Below are positions 1-5,940 of a DNA stretch of 6,884 nucleotides, piece after piece. The stretch lies in the NCBI GenBank assembly GCA_025463965.1, contig JAODBN010000409.1, forward strand, positions 1-6,884. The letters are read 5' to 3'. This DNA is from Acidimicrobiaceae bacterium (GTDB lineage Bacteria > Actinomycetota > Acidimicrobiia > Acidimicrobiales > Bog-793). Every line of letters begins with the position of its first letter. Position 1 is the stretch's first letter. Both the position numbers and the translations under genes were made by a program. Under the pieces are notes generated by a model. That model had not been told where the DNA came from. It saw only the letters and a list, made by a program, of their open reading frames with translations, and ran no database searches.

Positions 1-1
1 C

Positions 2-1762
2 AGTCCGAGCGCGCGTGCCCATAGCCTTGCGTTCCGCACCCCGTTTGCCCTCCTGTTTTCGAACCGTCAGACAGCTCGAAAGCTAGGAGGCAAGCGGGGT
101 GCACTCGCGGATGGGTTACTCAGGCACTCACGGATCAGTCAGGAGAGCCTCATTTGCCTGCTCGACGGCGTACCGGTGGCAAATCACGATCTTCTGGCCG
201 GCCGGGTAATCGTCTGGGACCCTGACGAACTGGACGCGCGGCCACTCTCGACCGTCGTGAACCGACGCCACGGGACTGCCATGGCGTCCGTTCTTGTGTG
301 GGGAGATCTGAATGCGGGTGAGCCGCCGACGAATCGCCCCATCCTGGTCCGTCCGATCCTGACTCCCTCGCCCGCCACCAATCCGCCGAGTGAGGAATTG
401 CCGGAGGGTGTTCTGGCGCCGGACCTTATGTGGCGCGTGTTTCGCGAGCTGTTCGAGGGTGTCGACGGTCAGCCGCCCCTAACGCCGAACGCAGTGATTG
501 TCAACCTCTCCGTCGGGGACCGAGCGATGCCCTTCGACGTGCTGCCATCCGCATGGGCGCGTGCGGTCGACTGGCTCAGCCACGAATATGGCGTGCTGGT
601 CGTTGTCTCCGCTGGCAATCACCCCGTATTGACCGTAGCTGGGCTGTCCATGTCGGAGCTGCAAGCGCTTAGCGGCGAGGACCGCCGAACCGCCATTCGC
701 TCTGCGATGTACGAACAGGCAGGCTCCCGGCGACTGCTGAGCCCCGCAGAGGCGCTCAACGCCCTCACGGTCGGGGCTATCCACCACGATGAGGCCGGCG
801 ACGTGGCCGTTGGCTACCGCCTCGACCCTGGCGATGGGATCGACATGGTCCACCCGCTCAGCGCGTTAGGCCGCGGCCAACGGCGTGCCGTGAAACCGGA
901 TCTGGCGAGTGCCGGCGGTCGAACCTACCTTGCAGCCAAGCCTGGCCACGAGACCACGTTGATGTCGGGGTCATCCTCACTTGGCCCCGGCATCAAAGTC
1001 GCAACCGCATCGACTGAACGACCCACGACTGGCTCGAGCTTCATCGCCGGCACCAGCCCGGCTGCGGCGCTGATAAGCCGCCACGGTGGCCATTTGCACG
1101 ACCTTCTTGACTCCCTTGAAGGCTGGCCACGCTCCACAAGTCGCGCTCAACGATCCGTAGCCATCAAAGCTCTCCTCGTCCACGAGGCGTCCTGGCCTGA
1201 CTTGGAAACTAAACCGTTCGAGGCCGATCGCGTCTGGGGATACGGGTCCGTGCAGCGGGATCTGACCTTGGGATGCGCCGAGAACGAAGCCACCGTTATC
1301 TTCCTCGGTCGGCTGGGATCTAATCAGGAGCAGAGACTCGTCGTCCCTCTTCCAGCCGGCCTCCACCAAGTTGGGGTCAAGCAGGTGATCGCGACCCTGG
1401 CCTGGCTCTCCCCAATCAATCCCGGTCACCGCCAGTACCGGAAGGCCAAGCTCACCTTCGCGAAGCCGCACGGCCTCGTCCCAACCAGCGCTCTCAAGTC
1501 CCAGACCGTGGAATCGCGGGCCGCGCAACGAGGGACAGTCCAACAACAGAGTTATGTGACCCAGCGGGCCAGCACAGCGGGGCAGGGCACGCCGCTCTCG
1601 CTGGCTATCAAATGTGTTGAGCAGGCGGGTGGCCTAGGCGGTCAGGAGGTCGACTACGCCGTTGCGCTCTCCCTTTGGGTCGCGCCCGAACTCGAAATCG
1701 ACGTCTACCAGCAGGTGCGAGCGGAGCTGCGTGCCGTCACCCGGATCCAACCTCGGCCCTAG
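2..1762 (+). CDS. ietS: IetS-like subtilisin family (S8) serine protease, 5' end outside the window
   Basis: A serine endopeptidase of the subtilase fold, seen without its N-terminus. The frame is open from position 2 and has no ATG, GTG or TTG before the GTG at 176, so the start lies left of the window. Counting visible residues (586), the catalytic set is complete: Asp55 in CLLDGVPV, His90 in HGTAMAS, oxyanion Asn206 in SAGNH, and Ser352 in GTSPAAA. A start at 176 would lose Asp55. The stretch after His90 (GDLNAGEPP, then RPILVRPIL), the FEG segment, NLSVGD and WARAVDWLS match my memory of IetS, the protease of the IetAS two-gene system (AAA+ ATPase plus subtilase), described for plasmid stability and later for phage defence. 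There is no signal peptide or membrane segment in the visible part, which fits a cytoplasmic protease. About 230 residues after the Ser motif form a region I cannot assign. The ATPase gene should lie directly upstream. The protease call is near certain; the IetS assignment is from memory of motifs and less sure. Confidence 0.85.
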   Translation, partial: SPSARAHSLAFRTPFALLFSNRQTARKLGGKRGALADGLLRHSRISQESLICLLDGVPVANHDLLAGRVIVWDPDELDARPLSTVVNRRHGTAMASVLVWGDLNAGEPPTNRPILVRPILTPSPATNPPSEELPEGVLAPDLMWRVFRELFEGVDGQPPLTPNAVIVNLSVGDRAMPFDVLPSAWARAVDWLSHEYGVLVVVSAGNHPVLTVAGLSMSELQALSGEDRRTAIRSAMYEQAGSRRLLSPAEALNALTVGAIHHDEAGDVAVGYRLDPGDGIDMVHPLSALGRGQRRAVKPDLASAGGRTYLAAKPGHETTLMSGSSSLGPGIKVATASTERPTTGSSFIAGTSPAAALISRHGGHLHDLLDSLEGWPRSTSRAQRSVAIKALLVHEASWPDLETKPFEADRVWGYGSVQRDLTLGCAENEATVIFLGRLGSNQEQRLVVPLPAGLHQVGVKQVIATLAWLSPINPGHRQYRKAKLTFAKPHGLVPTSALKSQTVESRAAQRGTVQQQSYVTQRASTAGQGTPLSLAIKCVEQAGGLGGQEVDYAVALSLWVAPELEIDVYQQVRAELRAVTRIQPRP

Positions 1763-1786
1763 AGGCGCCGGCTCGGTAGGCGCCTC
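1762..1786 (+). terminator. GC hairpin directly after ietS, probable terminator
   Basis: A perfect 8-bp inverted repeat, GAGGCGCC (1762-1769) and GGCGCCTC (1779-1786), with a 9-base loop. It begins at the last base of the ietS stop codon. No T-run follows (the next bases are AAGTTCG), so it would be a U-less hairpin of the kind often proposed in high-GC bacteria. Its position suggests it ends or protects the 3' end of the protease transcript and separates it from the mmpA promoter 470 bp on. Confidence 0.5.
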
Positions 1787-2037
1787 AAGTTCGTCGAGCA
1801 GCTTGGACGTTACGCCAGGCGAGCCCGATCGACGAGGGTGAGGGTCGTGACGACCTGAAGTCGAGCGGGTTCGCCGTCAGTGGGCCGTCCTCATCGCCAA
1901 TTGTCTCCAGCGCTCCCCGTCGCCCGGCCGACCGACATTTCGGCGTCCCCGAAACAAGGAAGAGGCAGATAACGTTCAGTTATCGCACCCTTCCCGACGG
2001 TAGGGGTTTCGAGCCCGTCAGCGCCTAGCCAGGGTAT
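1787..2037. other. Intergenic stretch with palindromes, no gene seen
   Basis: No reading frame here looks like protein. It holds two perfect short palindromes: TTTCGG (1938-1943) with CCGAAA (1949-1954), and GATAAC (1968-1973) with GTTATC (1979-1984). It lies between the ietS hairpin and the recombinase remnant, so it may be the debris of an element boundary or of the missing part of the recombinase gene. I could not read further recombinase sequence in any frame. Confidence 0.4.
1968..1984. repeat. 17-bp palindrome GATAAC-GTTCA-GTTATC
   Basis: Perfect 6-bp arms around a 5-bp centre. The arms are AT-rich in a GC-rich setting. It lies about 50 bp before the tyrosine-recombinase remnant. Short inverted arms around a central crossover region are the layout of tyrosine-recombinase core sites, but these arms are shorter than usual. 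It could equally be a regulator-binding site or chance. Confidence 0.3.
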
Positions 2038-2259
2038 TTGCTCGACTTGGCGCGCCTGGACGATGTCGGGAAGGAGTTCGAGCGGGTGATGACTCGTTCG
2101 AAGGCGACATGTCTCACAACGAGCGCCGCCAAGGCCGGTGTTCTGGACCGGGTCATCATGGCGACGACGAGGCAGCACCAGAGCCGGGCGACGCTCGACC
2201 GCTACATCCAGGCCGAGACCCGGTGGGATGACGCCGCCGCCGGTCGCGTCGGGCTGTAG
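2038..2259 (+). pseudogene. Tyrosine recombinase (phage-type integrase), decayed C-terminal remnant
   Basis: An open stretch of 73 codons from a TTG, of which about the last 54 resemble the C-terminus of tyrosine recombinases: TTSAAKAGV, VIMATT, then SRATLDRYI and a closing AAAGRVGL. Counting from 2038, His47 and the nucleophile Tyr56 are present with the family's usual 9-residue spacing. The H-x-L-R box expected at residues 20-23 reads RSKA, so two active-site residues are gone, and there is one extra residue before His47. The N-terminal DNA-binding domain and the first catalytic Arg are missing; an in-frame TAG lies at 2026-2028 and no continuation is visible upstream. This is a scar of an integrated element rather than a working enzyme. 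It ends one base before the -35 box of the mmpA promoter. Confidence 0.6.
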
Positions 2260-2287
2260 TTGACAACTCTGAGGTTGTCGGTATACT
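2260..2287 (+). promoter_or_regulatory. Predicted sigma-70 type promoter of mmpA-mmpB
   Basis: A perfect -35 hexamer TTGACA (2260-2265), a 16-base spacer, and a -10 hexamer TATACT (2282-2287, one mismatch to TATAAT). The expected transcript start is near 2294, leaving a leader of about 100 bases before mmpA. The first 18-bp operator palindrome (2262-2279) lies inside the promoter, from within the -35 box across the spacer, so a protein bound there would block RNA polymerase. Confidence 0.75.
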
Positions 2288-2377
2288 GACTAGAGACAAC
2301 CTTAGAGTTGCCGAATACGTCAACTGTGGTAACCCACAGGTTGTCGAGCGAAGCTACGCGACAACCTACAGGTTGTC
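2262..2377. promoter_or_regulatory. Array of four 18-bp operator palindromes, likely MmpA binding sites
   Basis: Four copies of an 18-bp palindrome: 2262-2279 GACAACTCTGAGGTTGTC, 2295-2312 GACAACCTTAGAGTTGCC, 2328-2345 GGTAACCCACAGGTTGTC and 2360-2377 GACAACCTACAGGTTGTC. The last is the best, with perfect 8-bp arms. Start-to-start distances are 33, 33 and 32 bp, close to three helical turns, so bound dimers would lie roughly on one face of the DNA. Copy 1 overlaps the promoter, copy 2 the predicted transcript start, copies 3 and 4 the leader; copy 4 ends 5 bases before the ribosome binding site. The first gene of the operon encodes an XRE-type DNA-binding protein, so autorepression with cooperative binding is the simplest reading. 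The binding protein is inferred; the repeats are seen directly. Confidence 0.8.
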
Positions 2378-2382
2378 GGTGT

Positions 2383-2389
2383 GAGGTGA
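2383..2389 (+). promoter_or_regulatory. Ribosome binding site of mmpA
   Basis: GAGGTGA, a strong Shine-Dalgarno match, 5 bases before the ATG at 2395. It decides the start: an in-frame TTG at 2308 would give 29 more codons, but those codons run through the operator array and contain no family motif. Confidence 0.8.
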
Positions 2390-2394
2390 CCCGG

Positions 2395-2871
2395 ATGAAC
2401 ACGAAGCACGCTGCGATGGCGCGCAGGGCGCTTGACCAGCGCACGAGTCGGCTCACCGACGCCGAGATGTCCGCCCTGCCGGCTGGCGGTTGGATTCGTG
2501 CCGTTCGCGAGGCGCTCGGGATGAGCACGTCGCGGCTCGGGCAGCGAATGGGCGTGACCAGGCAGGCCGTTTTGAAGTTCGAGAAGCAAGAGATCGAGGG
2601 CTCGATCGGGCTCTCAACCCTTCGTCGGGCGGCCGAGGCCCTCGACTGCCAGCTTGTCTATGCCTTCGTGCCGAAGAACTCACTGGACGAGACGGTGCGA
2701 GCGCAGGCCCGCCGAGTTGCCATAGCGGAGCTTGCCCGAGTCGACCAGACGATGCTGCTGGAGGGCCAACGTGTCGTCCGTGACGAGGCCGAGGAGCGCC
2801 TGGCGCAGCGGGTGGAGGAGCTGGTCGCCTCCCGACATCTCTGGGACGCCGACGTTCCTGCCGAGCAGTGA
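2395..2871 (+). CDS. mmpA: Mobile mystery protein A (MmpA), XRE-family DNA-binding protein
   Basis: A 158-residue cytoplasmic DNA-binding protein and likely repressor of its own operon. The N-terminal part (residues 1-32) is basic and ends in LPAGGW. The helix-turn-helix domain spans about residues 33-92: IRAVREALGMS, then STSRLGQRMGVTRQAV with the recognition helix around VTRQAVLKFEKQE (54-66), then LSTLRRAAEALDCQLVYAFVP. The C-terminal 60 residues are charged and look helical, possibly for dimerisation or contact with MmpB. Length, the GWIRA-type opening and the closing QLVYAFVP match the family named mobile mystery protein A, known to occur just upstream of a Fic-domain partner in mobile-element contexts. 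The stop codon overlaps the mmpB start by 4 bases (GTGA). Regulation is suggested by the promoter and four-operator array in the leader. A single-domain antitoxin-like role is possible but is inference. Confidence 0.88.
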   Translation: MNTKHAAMARRALDQRTSRLTDAEMSALPAGGWIRAVREALGMSTSRLGQRMGVTRQAVLKFEKQEIEGSIGLSTLRRAAEALDCQLVYAFVPKNSLDETVRAQARRVAIAELARVDQTMLLEGQRVVRDEAEERLAQRVEELVASRHLWDADVPAEQ

Positions 2872-3461
2872 CCCTCGTACCCGAGGACACGACTCCGCTC
2901 GATCCCGAAGAGGCAGCGGGGCTGAAGCTCTCGTACATCTCCAGTCGTGGCGAGTTGAACATCGTCGAGGCCCTGAACGTGGAGGACGGGTTCCAGTGGG
3001 CCTACGGTCGTGCACGCACGCCGGATGAGCTGCTGGAACTCGTCTTCCTAGAAGAGTTGCATCGGCGGATGTTCGGCGACGTGTGGAAGTGGGCGGGCAA
3101 GTACCGCAAGACGGACAAGAACATCGGTGTGCCGTGGTGGCAGGTCCGCACCTGCGTCATCGAGCTGCTCGCTGACGTCAGGGCGTGGGGCGCAGCCCCG
3201 GCGGGCTCAGCCATGGGTCCGGACGAGATCGGCGCCAGGTACCACCACCGCCTCGTAGCTATCCACGCCTTCCCGAACGGGAACGGCCGACACGGCCGGG
3301 CGGCGGCGGACCTGCTCATCACCTCGCTCGGCGGGGAGCGGTTCACCTGGGGCCGGGAGAACCTGTCCGACGCGAGCGAGGTCCGCACCCGCTACATCTG
3401 CGCCCTGAGAGCCGCTGACGGGCACGACATCGGTCCCCTGCTGGAGTTCGTTCGCTCCTGA
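2868..3461 (+). CDS. mmpB: Mobile mystery protein B (MmpB), Fic-domain protein
   Basis: A 197-residue cytoplasmic Fic-fold protein. Fic enzymes usually transfer AMP or another phosphate-linked group to a target protein. The core is visible: LHRRMFGDVWKWAGKYR (residues 64-80), a typical Fic helix pair, then the active-site loop HAFPNGNGRHGR (133-144), with the catalytic His133 in IHAFPNGNG. Two positions differ from the textbook HPFx(D/E)GNGRxxR loop: Ala for Pro after the His, and Asn137 for the acidic metal-binding residue; I recall Asn there as common in this subfamily. The N-terminal SRGELN (residues 26-31) is only loosely like the inhibitory (S/T)xxxE(G/N) motif of Fic proteins and does not fit it exactly. 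The GTG start overlaps the mmpA stop, with no clear ribosome binding site of its own, so translational coupling is likely. The pair resembles a toxin-antitoxin arrangement, but target and effect are unknown. Confidence 0.87.
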   Translation: MTLVPEDTTPLDPEEAAGLKLSYISSRGELNIVEALNVEDGFQWAYGRARTPDELLELVFLEELHRRMFGDVWKWAGKYRKTDKNIGVPWWQVRTCVIELLADVRAWGAAPAGSAMGPDEIGARYHHRLVAIHAFPNGNGRHGRAAADLLITSLGGERFTWGRENLSDASEVRTRYICALRAADGHDIGPLLEFVRS

Positions 3462-3696
3462 CGTTTGCCGGCCCTTCGCCTGACGATTCCACCCCGACCG
3501 CGGCGTTGGCTCACCGCTGGCGTTGCGCAGGCTGTCGTAGTGCCATACGTCTGCCATACGCGAGCATTACGCATGCCTGCGTTGTGCAGTACTGGCGTGG
3601 CAGCTCGCGACCCCGGGATCACTTGGCGTGCTCGACCCAGGAGGCGTGTTGTCCACGTCGCCGGGGGTGTTCCCTGTTCGCCGAGACGCCGACCAC
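3462..3696. other. Intergenic stretch between convergent genes
   Basis: It lies between the end of mmpB (+) and the end of the frameshifted minus-strand gene. No credible gene and no clear terminator hairpin were seen. The minus-strand frame runs on through here from the frameshifted gene but its translation is arginine-rich and out of register, so it is read-through. The one repeat noticed is TGCCATACG at 3541-3549 and again at 3552-3560. Confidence 0.4.
3541..3560. repeat. Tandem 9-bp direct repeat TGCCATACG
   Basis: Two exact copies of TGCCATACG separated by 2 bases (11-bp period, about one helical turn), 80 bp after the mmpB stop codon. It could be a protein-binding site or a chance duplication. 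Confidence 0.35.
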
Positions 3697-4768
3697 TCAG
3701 CTCACTTGGAGGTGCCAGCCGAGCGGCTCGTCGCGATCGCCTCTTGAACAATTGGTGGCAGCCTCGGTCGTGAAGGCGTCGGTGAGCCACCAGGTGGCGT
3801 CGGGGTCCCAGCCGGCGAGCACCGAAGCGGCGCCGGCGACCTCGAGGGGCACGTCCGGCGCTGCTGAGGTAGCCGGAGACGCTGAGGTGGACGGCGCCGA
3901 AGTCAAGGGCCATGGCCTCGTAGTCGGGCAGGAGCCAGTCGCCCGCTCGACGGGTGATCTTCCACCAGTCGTGACGGCGGGAGTTGGTCACGGTCAGCGG
4001 GTAACGAGCGACCAACGTGGTCCAGTCGGCGGGCCCGTCGATCTCGTAGACGCGCTCGTCAGGCGGACGTGCGAGGTGCTCGACAGTCGCCGAGGTCCAA
4101 CCCATGGCGTCCACGACGAGGGCCAGGCCGACCGGTCCGCCACCCGGCAGCGATCGCGTGGAGCGAGTGAGGCCTACCAACGCCGGAGTCGACCACCAGC
4201 GGCCGCCCCACGGTGCGGCGGGGTCCGCAGGGCGGTCGGCCGCCCGGTGCTCGTCGTCAAGAGTTCCTGCCCGCCACAGCCGCAAGGCAGTGGCGCTGTC
4301 GGTCTCGAACGCGGGAAGCCCGTCGAAGAGCACGCGGTGGTGGTCGCCGAGTGGGATTGGGCTGTGCCACCACTGCGTGGCAGGCGCTTCGCCGATGGCC
4401 TCGGCCACTGGCAGTAGCACCTCACCGACGCCATCCTCGGCCAGCGCCAGGCCGAGGTCGTCGAGTGGCTGCCAGTAAGCGGCGGCGTACACCGTCGCCG
4501 AGAGCGGGGCCAAGAAGGCCAACGGGTCTGTGCTGGCGGCAACCGTCTGAAGGTCGGAGCTCGCGATGATCCGCGCCACCTCGTCGGCGACGTTGTCCGG
4601 CGCTGGCGTGGCGCGGGCCAAACTCCACGTCGACGTCGCTCCGAGCGTGGGGTCGCCGAGCACCTCAATGCACAGCCGGCGGCCCCACGGCCCCGCCAAC
4701 AGCCCATTCACACGCTCCGAGGACCAGGCCACGATCGGACGGTAATCGTCGCAGCCGGCGAACCGCAC
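3697..4768 (-). pseudogene. Uncharacterised protein, split by a frameshift
   Basis: Read from 4768 down, the first about 303 codons are good protein: RFAGCDDYRPIVAW, NGLLAGPWGRRLC, WWHSPIPLG, GGRWWSTPALVGL, VYEIDGPADW, SRRHDWWKITRRAGDW, and DFGAVHLSVSGYLSSAG. After GYLSSAG this frame turns into arginine-rich nonsense, while the neighbouring frame continues sensibly with VPLEVAGAASVLAGWDPDATWWLTDAFTT and stops at 3697-3699. A net one-base insertion around 3853-3858 (GTCCGG on the plus strand) explains the break; without it the product is about 355 residues. It is tryptophan-rich and has no signal peptide or membrane segment. The style, especially LAGWDPDATWWL near the end, recalls hypothetical proteins of actinobacteria, but I cannot name the family or function. 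The GTG start at 4768 has no clear ribosome binding site, so the true start is uncertain. The break may be a real mutation or a sequencing error. It is convergent with mmpB. Confidence 0.65.
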
Positions 4769-5169
4769 GGCGAGGTCCGACCGGCCCCACCCGGGAGCAC
4801 CGAACGACCGGCCGGGCCCTCAAGCTCCCCCGGAGTCGTCGAGCGGGACCGGCCCCGCCGCGGCTCGAGCGACGTCCGCTTCCACGTCGGCAACACACCA
4901 CTAGCACTGAGATCAAGCCAGGTCCCAGGCGCCCTGGTCGAGGACCACGGGCGGTGGTCGTGGTTCGCGAGCAGATCTGTGCCCGCCTCCGCAGTGGCGA
5001 TCGTGCGCAACCTGAGCCGAACGCGCACATCGTCGTCCTCGAGAGCGGTGGTCGCGACTGCGAGACCTCACAGCGCGAGCGCCACGCGTCCGTCGAACCT
5101 GGCCCTGAGGCCCAGTCGGCTCCGACTCAGAACCGCACCCGATCGGCAGGCAGATGCACAGAGTCCAAC
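4769..5169. other. Divergent intergenic region, no gene supported
   Basis: 400 bases between the minus-strand start at 4768 and the possible plus-strand gene at 5170. A minus-strand frame from 5028 to 4708 stays open but overlaps the better-supported start of the frameshifted gene, and its translation (poor in family-like motifs, rich in Arg, Ser and Gly) does not look real. The start of the frameshifted gene may lie in this stretch if there is a second indel. I see no recognisable promoter pair. Confidence 0.4.
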
Positions 5170-5526
5170 ATGAAAGCAACCACTTCCCAGCGACACGCGG
5201 GGAAACTCATGGCCCTGGCGGCCGTCGCCTTCGAGCTGCGCCAGGATCCGCTGTCCGACGACTACATCAGCCTCCATGGAATCACCGCACAAGAGCGTTC
5301 CTCCCTCATGCTCAATCTCTCGCTGGCCATCCGACTCTGGGTGCTTTGCCACCAAGAGCTCGGTGCAGGTGACGACCGAGGCCTCGCCGCGGCGCTGCAG
5401 ATGAAGAGTGCGATGCGCCTCTCGCTCGTGGACCAGAAGGCTGTTGCCATCACGCCCACTGGGACACGGATCGAGCCCGAACAAGGGACGGCGAGATCGT
5501 CCTGTTGCGACAGTGTCCCGCTGTGA
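5170..5526 (+). CDS. Possible small protein of unknown function
   Basis: 118 codons from ATG to TGA. Codon third positions are mostly G or C through the middle part, and the translation alternates hydrophobic and charged residues as a helical soluble protein would: KLMALAAVAFELRQ, ERSSLMLNLSLAIRLWVLCH, and DRGLAAALQMKSAMRL. The last 25 residues or so (from TPTG) look less convincing. No strong ribosome binding site precedes the ATG. The frame stays open upstream to 4954, but that part is low in hydrophobic residues and looks non-coding, so I start at 5170. I do not recognise a family. It may be a real small gene, a fragment of a larger gene, or a chance open frame. Confidence 0.4.
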   Translation: MKATTSQRHAGKLMALAAVAFELRQDPLSDDYISLHGITAQERSSLMLNLSLAIRLWVLCHQELGAGDDRGLAAALQMKSAMRLSLVDQKAVAITPTGTRIEPEQGTARSSCCDSVPL

Positions 5527-5652
5527 CAGAACGTCAGTAGGTGTGGGCAAAGTGGCTGACTGTCGGACGCTCGAGAGGACGGTTCGGCTCCCGCGACGAA
5601 GCGCGAAGACGCGGTCGCGACGGTGACCACAACCAGCGAAGCACACACCACG

Positions 5653-5723
5653 AAAACCTGAACATCGGCGCAAAAACCTGGAGAAAAAATGTGGGCGAGT
5701 GCCTACTTGTGAAGGCCAGGTTT
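5653..5723. repeat. Direct and inverted copies of AAACCTG in an AT-richer patch
   Basis: AAAACCTG occurs at 5653-5660 and 5673-5680 (20-bp period). The inverse CCAGGTTT occurs at 5716-5723, pairing with AAACCTGG at 5674-5681. A run of A (5684-5689) follows the second copy. The patch is poorer in GC than anything around it. Possible readings are a binding-site cluster or an element boundary. Confidence 0.4.
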
Positions 5724-5940
5724 CTCGTATTCAAGAGCCGATCCTGGCCGCGCCGCATCTCTCCGCCCTTTCTGGCGTCACTCCGTTTCGCGCCTTCTTC
5801 GCACGACGATCGCGGCTGCACCGTGTCTCTTCCACCCTCCGAAACGTCCGGTGGAAGGCGTCAGCGCCGCGCTGCGAACGAGCTCGGCGTCGAGCCCATG
5901 CACGCCGCTCCGGAGAGGTGAGTTGTGCTGGGTCAGGACG

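Noticed and set aside
176..1762. Protease gene starting at the GTG at 176
   Set aside because: It would drop the catalytic Asp, which lies four codons upstream in the same open frame; the frame reaches the window edge.
2001..2020. tRNA T-arm-like sequence GGGTTTCGAGCCC
   Set aside because: The stem has a mismatch in either register, and no anticodon or acceptor arm can be found around it.
2262..2377. CRISPR-like regular repeats
   Set aside because: The units are 18-bp palindromes with only about 15 bp between them, only four copies, and they sit in a promoter; this is an operator array.
2308..2871. Longer mmpA start at a TTG at 2308
   Set aside because: The extra codons run through the operator array and past the predicted transcript start; the ATG at 2395 has a strong ribosome binding site and fits the family length.
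3506..4417. A 303-codon plus-strand open frame opposite the frameshifted gene
   Set aside because: Its composition is that of a shadow (Arg, Gly, Ala and Ser rich, no motifs), and the minus strand has clearly better protein.
3392..4768. One 458-codon minus-strand gene overlapping the end of mmpB
   Set aside because: Residues after about 303 are arginine-rich nonsense, while the neighbouring frame carries the natural continuation, so the tail is frameshift read-through.
4708..5028. A 106-codon minus-strand open frame
   Set aside because: It overlaps the well-formed N-terminal part of the frameshifted gene in another frame and has no recognisable motif or ribosome binding site.
5068..5673. 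A 201-codon minus-strand open frame opposite the small gene at 5170
   Set aside because: The translation is Arg, Ser and Cys rich with no domain-like pattern, typical of an antisense shadow in high-GC DNA.
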